Shown: in pieces, positions 16,354-24,287 of the stretch
How the letters are laid out: each line of letters opens with the position of its first letter
How positions within the stretch are numbered: position 1 is the first letter of the stretch
Assembly (NCBI GenBank): GCA_027485485.1
Contig: JAIXQY010000003.1
Span: 1-32,159 of the forward strand
From: Sphingomonadales bacterium
GTDB taxonomy: Bacteria; Pseudomonadota; Alphaproteobacteria; Sphingomonadales; Sphingomonadaceae
Reading direction: 5' to 3'
DNA length: 32,159 nt
The notes under the pieces: model-generated
What the model was told of the DNA's origin: nothing
What the model saw: the letters and a program-made list of their open reading frames with translations, nothing else
Databases searched by the model: none
Position numbers and translations under genes: made by a program

Positions 16354-16402
16354 GATAGAAATCCAATCGATAATATTGGTGTGACAAATCGAATCTATCG
16401 AT
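16354..16402 (+). promoter_or_regulatory. Candidate OxyR-binding region, ahpC / oxyR
   Basis: This AT-rich stretch of the 121-bp divergent spacer is bounded by GATAGA (16354-16359) and TCTATC (16394-16399). It contains CCAAT-N7-ATTGG (16363-16379) and, over the oxyR ATG, the palindrome ATCGA-N5-TCGAT (16388-16402), which fits the LysR-type ATC-N9-GAT pattern. It is not an exact match to the four-half-site E. coli OxyR consensus. The position between a peroxiredoxin gene and oxyR makes regulation of both genes by OxyR the natural reading. Confidence 0.55.
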
Positions 16403-17306
16403 GACAGCCTTTCAGCCCACCTTGAAGCAGTTGCAATATCTGGCAGCCCTGCACATCCACGGCCACTTCGGCCGCGCCGCCGAAGCCTGTTTCGTCACCC
16501 AGTCCACCCTGTCGGCCGGCCTGGCCGAACTGGAATCGCTGTTGGGCGTGCGGCTGGTGGAGCGCAACCGCCGCGTGGTGCGCTTCACGCCGATGGGCGA
16601 GCGGGTGGTGGCCAAGGCCTATGGCGTGCTGCGCGAGGCGGATGAGCTGGTGGGCCTGACGGTGGGTGGGGACAAGCCGCTGGCCGGCCCGCTGCGGCTG
16701 GGGGTGATCCCAACCATCGCGCCCTTCCTGTTGCCGCGGGTCGCGCCGCGCATCCGGGCCGATTATCCCGATCTGAAACTCTATCTGCGCGAAGACATGA
16801 GCGGCCCGGCCAGCGAGGCGCTGAGCCGCGGCATGCTGGATGCGGTGTTGCTGGCCTTGCCATGGGACACGGCGGGGCTGGCGGTGATGCCGCTGGCCGA
16901 AGACCCGTTCTTCCTGGTGTTTGCGCCGGGCGACCTGCCCGATCCGCCGCCATCGGTGGCGCCCGATTCGATCGATGCGCACCAGTTGCTGCTGCTGGAA
17001 GACGGGCATTGCCTGAAGGACCAGGCGCTTTCCGCCTGCGGCCGACCGGAACTGCGCGCCGATCCGGCGCATCGCGGCACCAGCCTGGTGACATTGGTGG
17101 AGATGGTGGCCGGCGGGCTGGGGCAGACGTTGGTGCCCAAGCTGGCGCTGGATGCCGGCATCATCGCCCACACCAATCTGATCGCCCGGCCGCTGTCCGG
17201 CGAAGCCTCGCGCACGTTGGCGCTGGTGTGGCGGCAGGGGTCCCCACGTGAAGCGGAATTCCGCTTGCTGGGCGACACAATAGTGGCAGGATTGGCGCTG
17301 TCATGA
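16401..17306 (+). CDS. oxyR: LysR-family peroxide sensor OxyR
   Basis: OxyR is a transcription regulator that senses hydrogen peroxide by forming an internal disulfide. The N-terminal winged helix-turn-helix covers residues 1-65, with GRAAEACFVTQSTLSAGLAE. The sensor domain contains LLLLEDGHCLKDQALSAC, with Cys204 and Cys213 nine residues apart, matching Cys199 and Cys208 of E. coli OxyR and flanked by the same kind of residues. The length of 301 is normal. The start codon at 16401 lies within a LysR-type palindrome and has no obvious Shine-Dalgarno sequence, so translation may be weak or leaderless. It is divergent from ahpC and 43 bp upstream of a quinone oxidoreductase gene. Confidence 0.93.
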   Translation: MTAFQPTLKQLQYLAALHIHGHFGRAAEACFVTQSTLSAGLAELESLLGVRLVERNRRVVRFTPMGERVVAKAYGVLREADELVGLTVGGDKPLAGPLRLGVIPTIAPFLLPRVAPRIRADYPDLKLYLREDMSGPASEALSRGMLDAVLLALPWDTAGLAVMPLAEDPFFLVFAPGDLPDPPPSVAPDSIDAHQLLLLEDGHCLKDQALSACGRPELRADPAHRGTSLVTLVEMVAGGLGQTLVPKLALDAGIIAHTNLIARPLSGEASRTLALVWRQGSPREAEFRLLGDTIVAGLALS

Positions 17307-17349
17307 GCCGCCGTTATGCTGCGCGCGAACACTCTGGGGAGATCATCGA

Positions 17350-18324
17350 ATGAAGGCCGTGCTGTGCGTTGAACACGGGCCACCGGAAGCGCTGGTGGTG
17401 CGGGATGTGGCGGTGCCGGAACCCGGCAAGGGCCAGGTGCGCATAGCCGTGAAGGCCGTGGGGGTGAATTTCCCTGACACGCTGATCATCCAGAATCTCT
17501 ATCAGTTCAAACCGGCGCTGCCGTTCAGCCCCGGCGGTGAATGCGCCGGCATCGTGAGCGCGGTGGGCGAAGGCGTCACCGATGTGGCGGTGGGTGATCA
17601 TGTGATCGCCATGATCGGCCACGGCGCCATGGCCGAAGAGGCGATTGCCAATCGCGGCCAGGTGGTGCGGATGCCGCCCGGCATGCCGTTCGATATCGCG
17701 GCCGGCTTCACCATGACCTATGGCACCAGCCACCACGCCCTGAAACAGCGCGGCGCGCTGAAGCCCGGCGAGACGCTGCTGGTGCTGGGCGCGGCCGGCG
17801 GCGTGGGCCTCACGGCGGTGGAGCTGGGCAAGGTGATGGGTGCCAAGGTGATCGCGGCGGCCAGTTCCGATGAGAAGCTGGAACTGTGCAAGGCGATGGG
17901 CGCCGACGAGGTGATCAATTATGCCACCGAAGATCTGAAGGATCGGGTGAAGGCCCTCACCGGCGGGCGCGGCGCTGACGTGATCTATGATCCGGTGGGT
18001 GATCGTTTTGCCGAACCGGCGTTCCGCGGCATCGCCTGGAATGGCCGTTATCTGGTGATCGGTTTTGCCGCCGGCAACATCCCGGCGCTGCCGCTGAACC
18101 TGCCGCTGATCAAGGGCGCCAGCATCGTGGGCGTGTTCTGGGGCGCGTTCACCCAGGCCGAACCCAAGCTGCATCTGGAGAATATGGCGGAGCTGCTCGG
18201 CTGGTATGCCGCTGGCAAGCTCAAGCCACATGTGTCGCGCCATTTCAGCCTGGATGAAGGCCCGCAGGCCATCCGCTGGATGATGGACCGCAAGGCCTTG
18301 GGCAAGATCGTGCTGACCATCTGA
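17350..18324 (+). CDS. Zinc-independent NADPH:quinone oxidoreductase (MDR family)
   Basis: A medium-chain dehydrogenase/reductase of the quinone oxidoreductase branch, 324 residues. The N-terminal GroES-like domain has FSPGGECAGIVSAVGEGV. The Rossmann domain carries the dinucleotide motif in VLGAAGGVGLTAVELGK (about 146-162) and ADVIYDPVGDRF. The structural and catalytic zinc ligands of alcohol dehydrogenases are absent. Such enzymes reduce quinones or electrophilic enones using NADPH. It sits 43 bp after oxyR with GGGGAG upstream of the ATG, and 30 bp before an aldehyde dehydrogenase gene, which suggests a stress-linked oxyR-qor-aldehyde dehydrogenase unit. Confidence 0.88.
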   Translation: MKAVLCVEHGPPEALVVRDVAVPEPGKGQVRIAVKAVGVNFPDTLIIQNLYQFKPALPFSPGGECAGIVSAVGEGVTDVAVGDHVIAMIGHGAMAEEAIANRGQVVRMPPGMPFDIAAGFTMTYGTSHHALKQRGALKPGETLLVLGAAGGVGLTAVELGKVMGAKVIAAASSDEKLELCKAMGADEVINYATEDLKDRVKALTGGRGADVIYDPVGDRFAEPAFRGIAWNGRYLVIGFAAGNIPALPLNLPLIKGASIVGVFWGAFTQAEPKLHLENMAELLGWYAAGKLKPHVSRHFSLDEGPQAIRWMMDRKALGKIVLTI

Positions 18325-18354
18325 ACGTCAGCAATTTTCGGGGGGAAACAGGCC

Positions 18355-19797
18355 ATGGCTTTGCGAGACGTCTATCCGCTGTATGTGGCCAATCGGCCGG
18401 AACAGCCCAACACCGATCTGGTGGTGACCGACAAGTTCACCGGCCTGCCCGCCACCCGCGTGGCGCAGGCCGATGCCGCGATGATCGATCGCGCCATCGC
18501 CGCCGCCGTGGCGGCCGCCGCGCCGATGGCCGCCATGGCCAGTTTCGAGCGCCAGGCCGTGCTGGCGCATTGCGTGACGCGCTTCACCGAGCGGTTTGAC
18601 GAACTGGCCCATGCCCTGTGCATCGAAGCCGGCAAGCCGATCCGCGATGCGCGCGGCGAGGTGGGCCGCCTGATCGACACGTTCCGCATTGCGGCCGAAG
18701 AAAGCGTGCGGATGACCGGCGAGGTGCAGCCGCTCGACATTTCGGCGCGGGCCAAGGGCTATCAGGGGATGTGGAAGCGCGTGCCGATCGGGCCGTGCAG
18801 CTTCATCAGCCCGTTCAACTTCCCGCTCAATCTGGCGGCGCACAAGATCGCCCCGGCGATTGCCGTGGGCTGCCCGTTCGTGATGAAGCCGGCCAGCCGC
18901 ACGCCGCTGGGCGCGATCATCATCGGCGAGGTGCTGGCCGAAACCAATCTGCCGGAAGGGGCGTTTTCGATCCTGCCGGCCAGCCGCGACGGCGCCGATC
19001 TGTTCACCACCGATGACCGGCTGAAACTGCTCAGCTTCACCGGATCGCCCGATGTGGGCTGGGATCTGAAGGCGCGCGCCGGCAAGAAGAAGGTGGTGCT
19101 GGAACTGGGCGGCAATGCCGCGGTGATCATCATGCCCGATGCCGATCTGGATGATGCCGCCGATCGCACGGTGTTCGGTGCCTTTTATCAATCGGGCCAG
19201 AGCTGCATCGGGGTGCAGCGCATATTGGTGCATGATGCGATCTATGATGCCTTCAAGGCCAAACTGGTGGAGCGCACCGCCAGGCTGATCGCCGGCGATC
19301 CGCGCGAGGAAGCCACCTTCGTGGGCCCGATGATCGACGTGAAGGAAGCCGCGCGTCTGGAAAAATGGATCAATGAGGCCGTGGCCGGCGGCGCCACCCT
19401 GTTGTGCGGCGGCCAGCGCGAAGGCGCGATGCTGGCGGCGACCCTGCTGGAAAATGTGCCGAATTCGGCCAAGCTGAACACCGAGGAGGCGTTCGGCCCG
19501 GTGGCATTCTTTGCCCGGTTCAGCAGCTTTGAACAGGCACTGGACATGGTCAACGACAGCAAGTTCGGCCTGCAGGCCGGCATCTTCACCCGCGATCTGT
19601 TCGAGATGCTGAAGGCCTGGGATCATCTGGATGTGGGCGGCGTGGTGATCAACGATGTGCCAAGCTATCGCGTCGACAACATGCCTTATGGCGGCGTGAA
19701 GGATTCAGGGCTGGGCCGCGAAGGCGTGCGCTTTGCCATGGAAGACATGACCGAGATCCGGAACCTGGTGATCCGCCGCCGGCCGCAGGATCTGTGA
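18355..19797 (+). CDS. NAD(P)-dependent aldehyde dehydrogenase
   Basis: An aldehyde dehydrogenase that oxidises an aldehyde to the acid. Conserved parts include SPFNFPLN with Asn155, the cofactor segment VMKPASRTPLGA, SFTGSPDVG, general base Glu250 in LELGGNAA and nucleophile Cys284 in GQSCIGVQRI, then EEAFGPV and MPYGGVKDSGLGREG. The length of 480 residues is normal. It resembles the lactaldehyde / phosphonoacetaldehyde / glyceraldehyde-3-phosphate-like branch more than the betaine aldehyde branch, but the substrate cannot be named with confidence. It is 30 bp downstream of the quinone oxidoreductase with a GGGGGGAAA tract before the ATG. Confidence 0.9.
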   Translation: MALRDVYPLYVANRPEQPNTDLVVTDKFTGLPATRVAQADAAMIDRAIAAAVAAAAPMAAMASFERQAVLAHCVTRFTERFDELAHALCIEAGKPIRDARGEVGRLIDTFRIAAEESVRMTGEVQPLDISARAKGYQGMWKRVPIGPCSFISPFNFPLNLAAHKIAPAIAVGCPFVMKPASRTPLGAIIIGEVLAETNLPEGAFSILPASRDGADLFTTDDRLKLLSFTGSPDVGWDLKARAGKKKVVLELGGNAAVIIMPDADLDDAADRTVFGAFYQSGQSCIGVQRILVHDAIYDAFKAKLVERTARLIAGDPREEATFVGPMIDVKEAARLEKWINEAVAGGATLLCGGQREGAMLAATLLENVPNSAKLNTEEAFGPVAFFARFSSFEQALDMVNDSKFGLQAGIFTRDLFEMLKAWDHLDVGGVVINDVPSYRVDNMPYGGVKDSGLGREGVRFAMEDMTEIRNLVIRRRPQDL

Positions 19798-19868
19798 CGC
19801 GCACTCACTGCGGGTTCATCGGCCGGGCGCTACTTCCAAGCGCCCGCCCACCCTGCTAGGGAAGCCCA

Positions 19869-20666
19869 ATGTCCCGGATCAATCGTTCAGCCATTGCCTC
19901 CCTGCTGGTGCTTGCCGTTCTGTCTGGCTGCGCCAGCGGGCGCGGCGGCAAGGGCAAGAAGGATCAGCGCTATATCGCGCAGGATGTGGAAACCCTCTAC
20001 ACCGCCGCCAAGCAGACGCTGGACCGCCGGCAATATCGCCTGGCCGCCGCCCAGTTCGACGAAGTGGAGCGCCAGCACCCGTACAGCGTGTGGGCCCGGC
20101 GTGCGCAGTTGATGAGCAGCTTCAGCTATTTCGTCTCGGGCGAATATGCCGAATCGATCAGCGCGTCGCAGCGGTTCCTGTCGCTGCACCCCGGCAGCCG
20201 CGAAGCACCCTATGCCTATTACATGGTGGCCTTGAGCTACTACAACCAGATCATGGCGGTGGGGAAGGATCAGAAGATCACCCAGCAGGCGCTGGATGCG
20301 CTGGGCGAGCTGGTGCGGCGTTATCCCAACACCGATTTTGCTGCCGATGCCCGGTTGAAGATCGATCTGGCGCGCGACCATCTGGCCGGCAAGGAAATGG
20401 ACATCGGCCGATTCTATCAGCACCAGGGCCTGTATCTGGCGGCGATCACCCGGTTCCGCACCGTGATCGACAAATATGACACCACCAGCCATGCGCCCGA
20501 GGCGCTGCACCGGCTGGTCGAATCCTATCTGGCGATGGGCATCCCGGAAGAGGCGGTGAAGTCGGCCGCCGTGCTGGGCAACAATTACCCCGGCTCCAAA
20601 TGGTATGACCGCAGCTACAAGCTGGTGGCGCGCTGGGTGCCGGACGCGCAGAAAAAGGCCAGCTGA
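19869..20666 (+). CDS. bamD: Outer membrane protein assembly factor BamD
   Basis: BamD is an essential lipoprotein of the BAM complex that inserts beta-barrel proteins into the outer membrane. The N-terminus is a lipoprotein signal ending in the lipobox LSGC (Cys21), followed by tetratricopeptide-like helices. Recognisable segments are YTAAKQTLDRRQYRLAAAQF, QHPYSVWARRAQLM, FLSLHPGSREAPYAYYMVAL, RYPNTDFAADA and GRFYQHQGLYLAA. The length of 265 residues is typical. AGGGAAG precedes the ATG. Its last base is the first base of the next gene's ATG (TGATG), so the two are translationally coupled. Confidence 0.95.
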   Translation: MSRINRSAIASLLVLAVLSGCASGRGGKGKKDQRYIAQDVETLYTAAKQTLDRRQYRLAAAQFDEVERQHPYSVWARRAQLMSSFSYFVSGEYAESISASQRFLSLHPGSREAPYAYYMVALSYYNQIMAVGKDQKITQQALDALGELVRRYPNTDFAADARLKIDLARDHLAGKEMDIGRFYQHQGLYLAAITRFRTVIDKYDTTSHAPEALHRLVESYLAMGIPEEAVKSAAVLGNNYPGSKWYDRSYKLVARWVPDAQKKAS

Positions 20667-21082
20667 TGCTGATCCCGGTCACATTGATCACCGCCGGCCT
20701 GCTGGGCCTGGTGTTCATGGCGCTGACCCTTCGGGTGGTGGCGCGCCGTGCCGGGCGGAAGATCATGATCGGGGACGGCGGCGATGCCGACATGCTGGAA
20801 CGCATCCGCGCTCACGCCAATTTCACCGAACATGTACCGCTCACGCTCATCCTGATGGGCGGCATCGAAGTGACCGCGGGCCATGGTTCGCTGTGGCTGT
20901 GGGGCGCTGGCGCTGCGCTGGTGCTGGCACGCATCGCCCACGCCATCGGCATGAGCCGGCCGGCGCCCAACCCGTTCCGGGCCGCCGGTGCGCTGATCAG
21001 CTGGGTGATCATTCTGGGGCTCAGCCTGTGGGCCTTGTGGCTGGGCGTGATGCCGCCGCCATCGCCACATGATTTCGTCTAG
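20666..21082 (+). CDS. MAPEG-family membrane protein
   Basis: A 138-residue, four-helix membrane protein of the MAPEG (membrane-associated eicosanoid/glutathione metabolism) superfamily. The typical segment is DMLERIRAHANFTEHVPLTLI, which contains the conserved RAHANFTE block; helices occur near 5-24, 47-65, 72-92 and 108-128. Bacterial members are mostly uncharacterised, and some show glutathione-dependent activity. It overlaps the bamD stop by one base, an unusual operon partner for BamD. It is followed by a hairpin shared with the convergent MBL gene. Confidence 0.85.
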   Translation: MLIPVTLITAGLLGLVFMALTLRVVARRAGRKIMIGDGGDADMLERIRAHANFTEHVPLTLILMGGIEVTAGHGSLWLWGAGAALVLARIAHAIGMSRPAPNPFRAAGALISWVIILGLSLWALWLGVMPPPSPHDFV

Positions 21083-21098
21083 GGCTTTTTGGTTTTTC

Positions 21099-21128
21099 GC
21101 ATTTTCCGAGCCGCGAAGCTGAAAATGC
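21099..21128. terminator. Hairpin between convergent MAPEG and MBL genes
   Basis: GCATTTTC (21099-21106) pairs perfectly with GAAAATGC (21121-21128), and the inner AGC / GCT pairs as well (21109-21111, 21118-21120). It directly abuts the MBL stop codon. Two T5 runs (21086-21090 and 21093-21097) lie before it on the plus strand, which is the wrong side for a classical plus-strand terminator. It may still end or protect transcripts from both directions. Confidence 0.45.
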
Positions 21129-21803
21129 TCAGCCCAGCATCCGGTCCGACACATAGGCATTGGCCTGGCGTTCGCGGCCGAAGGTGCTCATCGGGCCGTG
21201 GCCGGGCACGAAGGCAGTTTCATTGCCCAGCGGCCACAGCTTGGTGGTGATCGCCGTCACCAGATCATTATAGTTGCCCTTGGGGAAATCGGTGCGGCCG
21301 ATGCTGCCCTGGAACAGCACATCGCCCACGATGGCCAGCTGCGACGGTGCATGGTGGAACACGACATGGCCGGGCGTGTGGCCGGGGCAATGATAGACAT
21401 CCAGCACCAGTTCGCCCACCGTCACCTGGTCGCCATCGTGCAGCCAGCGATCCGGCGTGAAAGCGGTGGCGCCTGGCACGCCATAGGCAGCACCTTGCGC
21501 CGGGTTCATGTCGATCCAGAACTTGTCATCCGGGTGGGGGCCCTCGATCGGCACGCCCAGCTGCTCGGCCAGCACGCCGGTGAGGCCGCAATGATCGATA
21601 TGGCCGTGGGTGACGAGCAGTTTCTCGATGGTCACGCCATGATCGGCCGCCACCTGCTTCAACCGGTCGAGGTCGCCGCCGGGATCGGTGAAGGCGCCGC
21701 GCATGGTTTTCGTGCACCACAACAGGGTGCAATTCTGCTGCAGCGGGGTGACCGGCACGATGACGGCTTGAAGCGGCGGTTTGGCGTTCATGCCGCCATG
21801 CAT
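21129..21803 (-). CDS. MBL-fold metallo-hydrolase (glyoxalase II-like)
   Basis: A metallo-beta-lactamase fold hydrolase of the small glyoxalase II-like / YcbL group. Metal ligands are visible in THGHIDHCG (His66, His68, Asp70, His71), CPGHTPGH (His142, also His146), Asp161 in IVGDVLF and His202 in VPGHGP. Such enzymes hydrolyse thioesters such as S-lactoylglutathione, but the substrate here is inferred. The longest frame starts at 21839. The ATG at 21803 has GAGGG at good spacing and gives 224 residues, and 21791 (MNAKPP) is another option. It is divergent from the SulP transporter. Confidence 0.87.
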   Translation of the reverse strand: MHGGMNAKPPLQAVIVPVTPLQQNCTLLWCTKTMRGAFTDPGGDLDRLKQVAADHGVTIEKLLVTHGHIDHCGLTGVLAEQLGVPIEGPHPDDKFWIDMNPAQGAAYGVPGATAFTPDRWLHDGDQVTVGELVLDVYHCPGHTPGHVVFHHAPSQLAIVGDVLFQGSIGRTDFPKGNYNDLVTAITTKLWPLGNETAFVPGHGPMSTFGRERQANAYVSDRMLG

Positions 21804-21912
21804 GGCAAAGCCCTCGGTTCGGCGCAAGCCGTGCCGCATTGCGCGTCTGTAATGATACGGGATTGCCCCGGCCTGTTAGCTTGCGCGGCAATGCGTTTGG
21901 AGACGTGAGAGG

Positions 21913-23493
21913 ATGAAGGAAAGCAACAGCCTGCTGGCCAGTTGGCGGCAGGATGTGCCGGCTTCGATCGTGGTGGCGCTGGTGGCGCTGCCCTTGTGTC
22001 TGGGTGTGGCGCTGGCGTCGGGCGCGCCGCTGATGTCGGGCCTGGTGGCTGGCATCGTGGGCGGCATCGTCGTTGGCGCCGTCAGCCGCTCTGCCCTGTC
22101 GGTCGCCGGCCCCGCGGCGGGGCTCACCACCATCGTGCTCGCGGCCATCACCAGCTTGCCCAGCTTCGAAGCCTTTCTGCTCAGCGTGTGCCTGGCCGGG
22201 TTGCTGCAGATGCTGTTTGCCGCCAGCCGCGGCGGGGTGATTGCCGAATTCGTGCCGGGCGCGGTGATCACCGGCATGCTGGCGGCCATCGGCCTGATCC
22301 TCATCCTCAAGCAATTGCCCCACGCCGTGGGCTATGATGGCGACCCCGAAGGCGATTTCGGCTTTTTCCAGCCCGATGGTGACAACACGCTCACCGCGCT
22401 CACCCACATGCTGTCGAATGATTTCCTGTGGGGCGCAGCGATCATCGCGGCGTTCAGCCTGATCTTCCTGTTCTGGTGGGACAAGGCGCGGCCCAAGCAT
22501 GGCCCGCTCAAGCTGCTGCCCGGCCCGCTGGTGGTGGTGCTGTTTGGCGTGGGCGCCAATGCCGGCTTCCAGACCTTTGCGCCCGACCTTGCCATTGCCA
22601 CCACCCATCTAGTGCAGGTGCCGGTGTCGGCCACGCCGCTGGCGCTGGTGGACCAGGTGCGGCTGCCGGATTTTTCCGCCATCACCAATGCCAAGGTGTG
22701 GACGGTGGCGCTCACCCTTGCCATCGTCGCCAGCCTGGAATCGCTGCTCAGCGTGAAGGCGGTGGACGAGCTTGATCCCAAGCGCCGGGTGACCGACAAG
22801 AACCGCGAACTGCTGGCGCAAGGCACCGGCAATCTCGTTTCCGGCCTGCTGGGCGGCCTGCCGGTGACATCGGTGATCGTGCGATCATCGGCCAATGTCG
22901 AGTCCTCGGCCGATTCGCGGCTGTCCACCATGTTGCATGGGGCCTGGCTGTTGCTGGGGCTGGCGCTGGTGCCGGCAGTGCTCAACCTCATCCCATTGTC
23001 AGCGCTGGCGGCGATCCTGATCGCCACGGGCTATAAACTGGCCAAGCCGGCGCTGTTCATCCAGCGCTGGCGCCAGGGCATGAGCCAGTTCATCCCGTTC
23101 TTCATCACCGTGGCGGCCATCCTGTTCACTGATCTGCTGATCGGCATCGCCATCGGGCTGGCGGTGGGTTTTGCCTTCGTGATCTGGCGCTCCACCGGCA
23201 ACATCATCACCTATGTCGAATATGGCGGCACGGTGATGGTGCGGGCGCGGCGCAACCTCTATTTCATGCACAAGCCTGCCCTGCAGGAAGCGCTGGGCCG
23301 GGTGCCGGACGGCGCCGAAGTGCTGATCGATCTGGCGGCGACCAACTATGTCGATCTGGATTGTATCGACATGATCAACAGCTTCCTGCGGGGCGCCGCC
23401 TACCGCGGGATCAATGTGCGGGTGCGTGCCGACCATACCCAGCGCAGCGCCGCGATGATCAACGCCCCCATCACCCGCGCGCGCGCCACTTGA
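21913..23493 (+). CDS. SulP-family inorganic anion transporter (probable bicarbonate transporter)
   Basis: A 526-residue SLC26/SulP transporter of the inner membrane. The N-terminal region DVPASIVVALVALPLCLGVALASGAP and the block LVSGLLGGLPVTSVIVRSSANVES (308-331 region) are typical, with about 10-14 helices. A C-terminal cytoplasmic STAS domain covers about 447-510 (LIDLAATNYVDLDCIDMI). The next gene, 9 nt downstream, encodes a beta-carbonic anhydrase. That pairing favours bicarbonate, imported with sodium or exchanged, over sulfate as the substrate, as in BicA-like systems. The substrate is an inference from context. Confidence 0.88.
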   Translation: MKESNSLLASWRQDVPASIVVALVALPLCLGVALASGAPLMSGLVAGIVGGIVVGAVSRSALSVAGPAAGLTTIVLAAITSLPSFEAFLLSVCLAGLLQMLFAASRGGVIAEFVPGAVITGMLAAIGLILILKQLPHAVGYDGDPEGDFGFFQPDGDNTLTALTHMLSNDFLWGAAIIAAFSLIFLFWWDKARPKHGPLKLLPGPLVVVLFGVGANAGFQTFAPDLAIATTHLVQVPVSATPLALVDQVRLPDFSAITNAKVWTVALTLAIVASLESLLSVKAVDELDPKRRVTDKNRELLAQGTGNLVSGLLGGLPVTSVIVRSSANVESSADSRLSTMLHGAWLLLGLALVPAVLNLIPLSALAAILIATGYKLAKPALFIQRWRQGMSQFIPFFITVAAILFTDLLIGIAIGLAVGFAFVIWRSTGNIITYVEYGGTVMVRARRNLYFMHKPALQEALGRVPDGAEVLIDLAATNYVDLDCIDMINSFLRGAAYRGINVRVRADHTQRSAAMINAPITRARAT

Positions 23494-23502
23494 GAGCCAG
23501 CC

Positions 23503-24141
23503 ATGAAGGAAGTCGATCAACTGCTGCTGTCAAACCGGGCATGGGCGGCGGAAATGCTGGCCGAGAATCCGGAATTCTTCAACCGCAACATCAACTGGCA
23601 GCGCCCGGTGTTCCTGTGGATCGGCTGTTCGGACAGCCGGGTGGCGCCCGATCAGATGACCCAGGCGGTGCCCGGCGGCCTGTTCGTGCACCGCAACATC
23701 GCCAATCTGGTCTATGCCGATGATCGCAACCTCATGGCGGTGCTGCATTATGCCATCAACGTGCTGGAGGTGCCCAATGTGGTGATCTGCGGCCATTATG
23801 GCTGTGGCGGCATCCAGGCCGCGCTGGATGGTGCCCCCGAAGGCCCGATTTCGCACTGGCTGGAACATGCCCGCCAGGTGCTGGACGATCACCGCAGCGA
23901 GATCGAGGCCCTGCCGGAAGGCGAGGCGCGGGTGAACCGGCTGGTGGAAGTGAATGTGCGCGATCAACTGCTGCACCTGGCGCGCACGCCGGCGGTGCAG
24001 GCGGCCTTTGCCGATGGCCGGCCGTTGCAGCTGCACGGCTGGGTCTATGATCTGCGCGATGGCCATATCAAGCCGTTGATGCGCATCGATGGCGGCACCG
24101 TGCTGGACGAGGTGCCCAAGCCGGAGCGGGTGTTGTTGTAG
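23503..24141 (+). CDS. Beta-class carbonic anhydrase
   Basis: This enzyme interconverts CO2 and bicarbonate in the cytoplasm. Zinc ligands are Cys42, His98 and Cys101 (WIGCSDSRVAPDQ and VVICGHYGCGGIQAAL), with the Asp44-Arg46 dyad that controls access to the metal. Further conserved parts are GLFVHRNIANLV and the C-terminal LHGWVYDLRDG. The length of 212 residues is typical. The adjacent SulP transporter, separated by 9 nt, suggests that the two supply bicarbonate for carboxylation reactions or handle pH. Confidence 0.95.
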   Translation: MKEVDQLLLSNRAWAAEMLAENPEFFNRNINWQRPVFLWIGCSDSRVAPDQMTQAVPGGLFVHRNIANLVYADDRNLMAVLHYAINVLEVPNVVICGHYGCGGIQAALDGAPEGPISHWLEHARQVLDDHRSEIEALPEGEARVNRLVEVNVRDQLLHLARTPAVQAAFADGRPLQLHGWVYDLRDGHIKPLMRIDGGTVLDEVPKPERVLL

Positions 24142-24153
24142 GTTCATTCCCCC

Positions 24154-24273
24154 ACAAGAACTTCGTCATGCTGAACTTGTTTCAGCATCCATGGAGCGCA
24201 ATCACCCAAAAGCGCATTTTTCGGGGCAAGCTCCCATGGATGCTGAAACAAGTTCAGCATGACGAGGTCTTGT
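24154..24273. mobile_element. MITE-like foldback element
   Basis: Two perfectly complementary 31-bp arms lie at 24164-24194 and 24234-24264 around a 39-nt centre. The outer flanks also pair imperfectly (ACAAGAACTT against ACAAGACCT), extending the element to about 120 bp. The arm begins CGTCATGCTGAAC and contains TTTCAGCATCC. I recall nearly identical dispersed inverted repeats in many sphingomonad genomes. It codes for nothing, lies just after the carbonic anhydrase stop, and could act as a transcription stop when transcribed. No flanking target duplication is obvious by eye. Confidence 0.78.
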
Positions 24274-24287
24274 TGGTGGTGAGGCCC

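Noticed and set aside
16355-16398. A canonical four-half-site OxyR tetramer site
   Set aside because: The end ATAG and CTAT elements are 44 bp apart rather than the 37 bp of the E. coli consensus, and the inner half-sites do not match. It was kept only as a candidate region.
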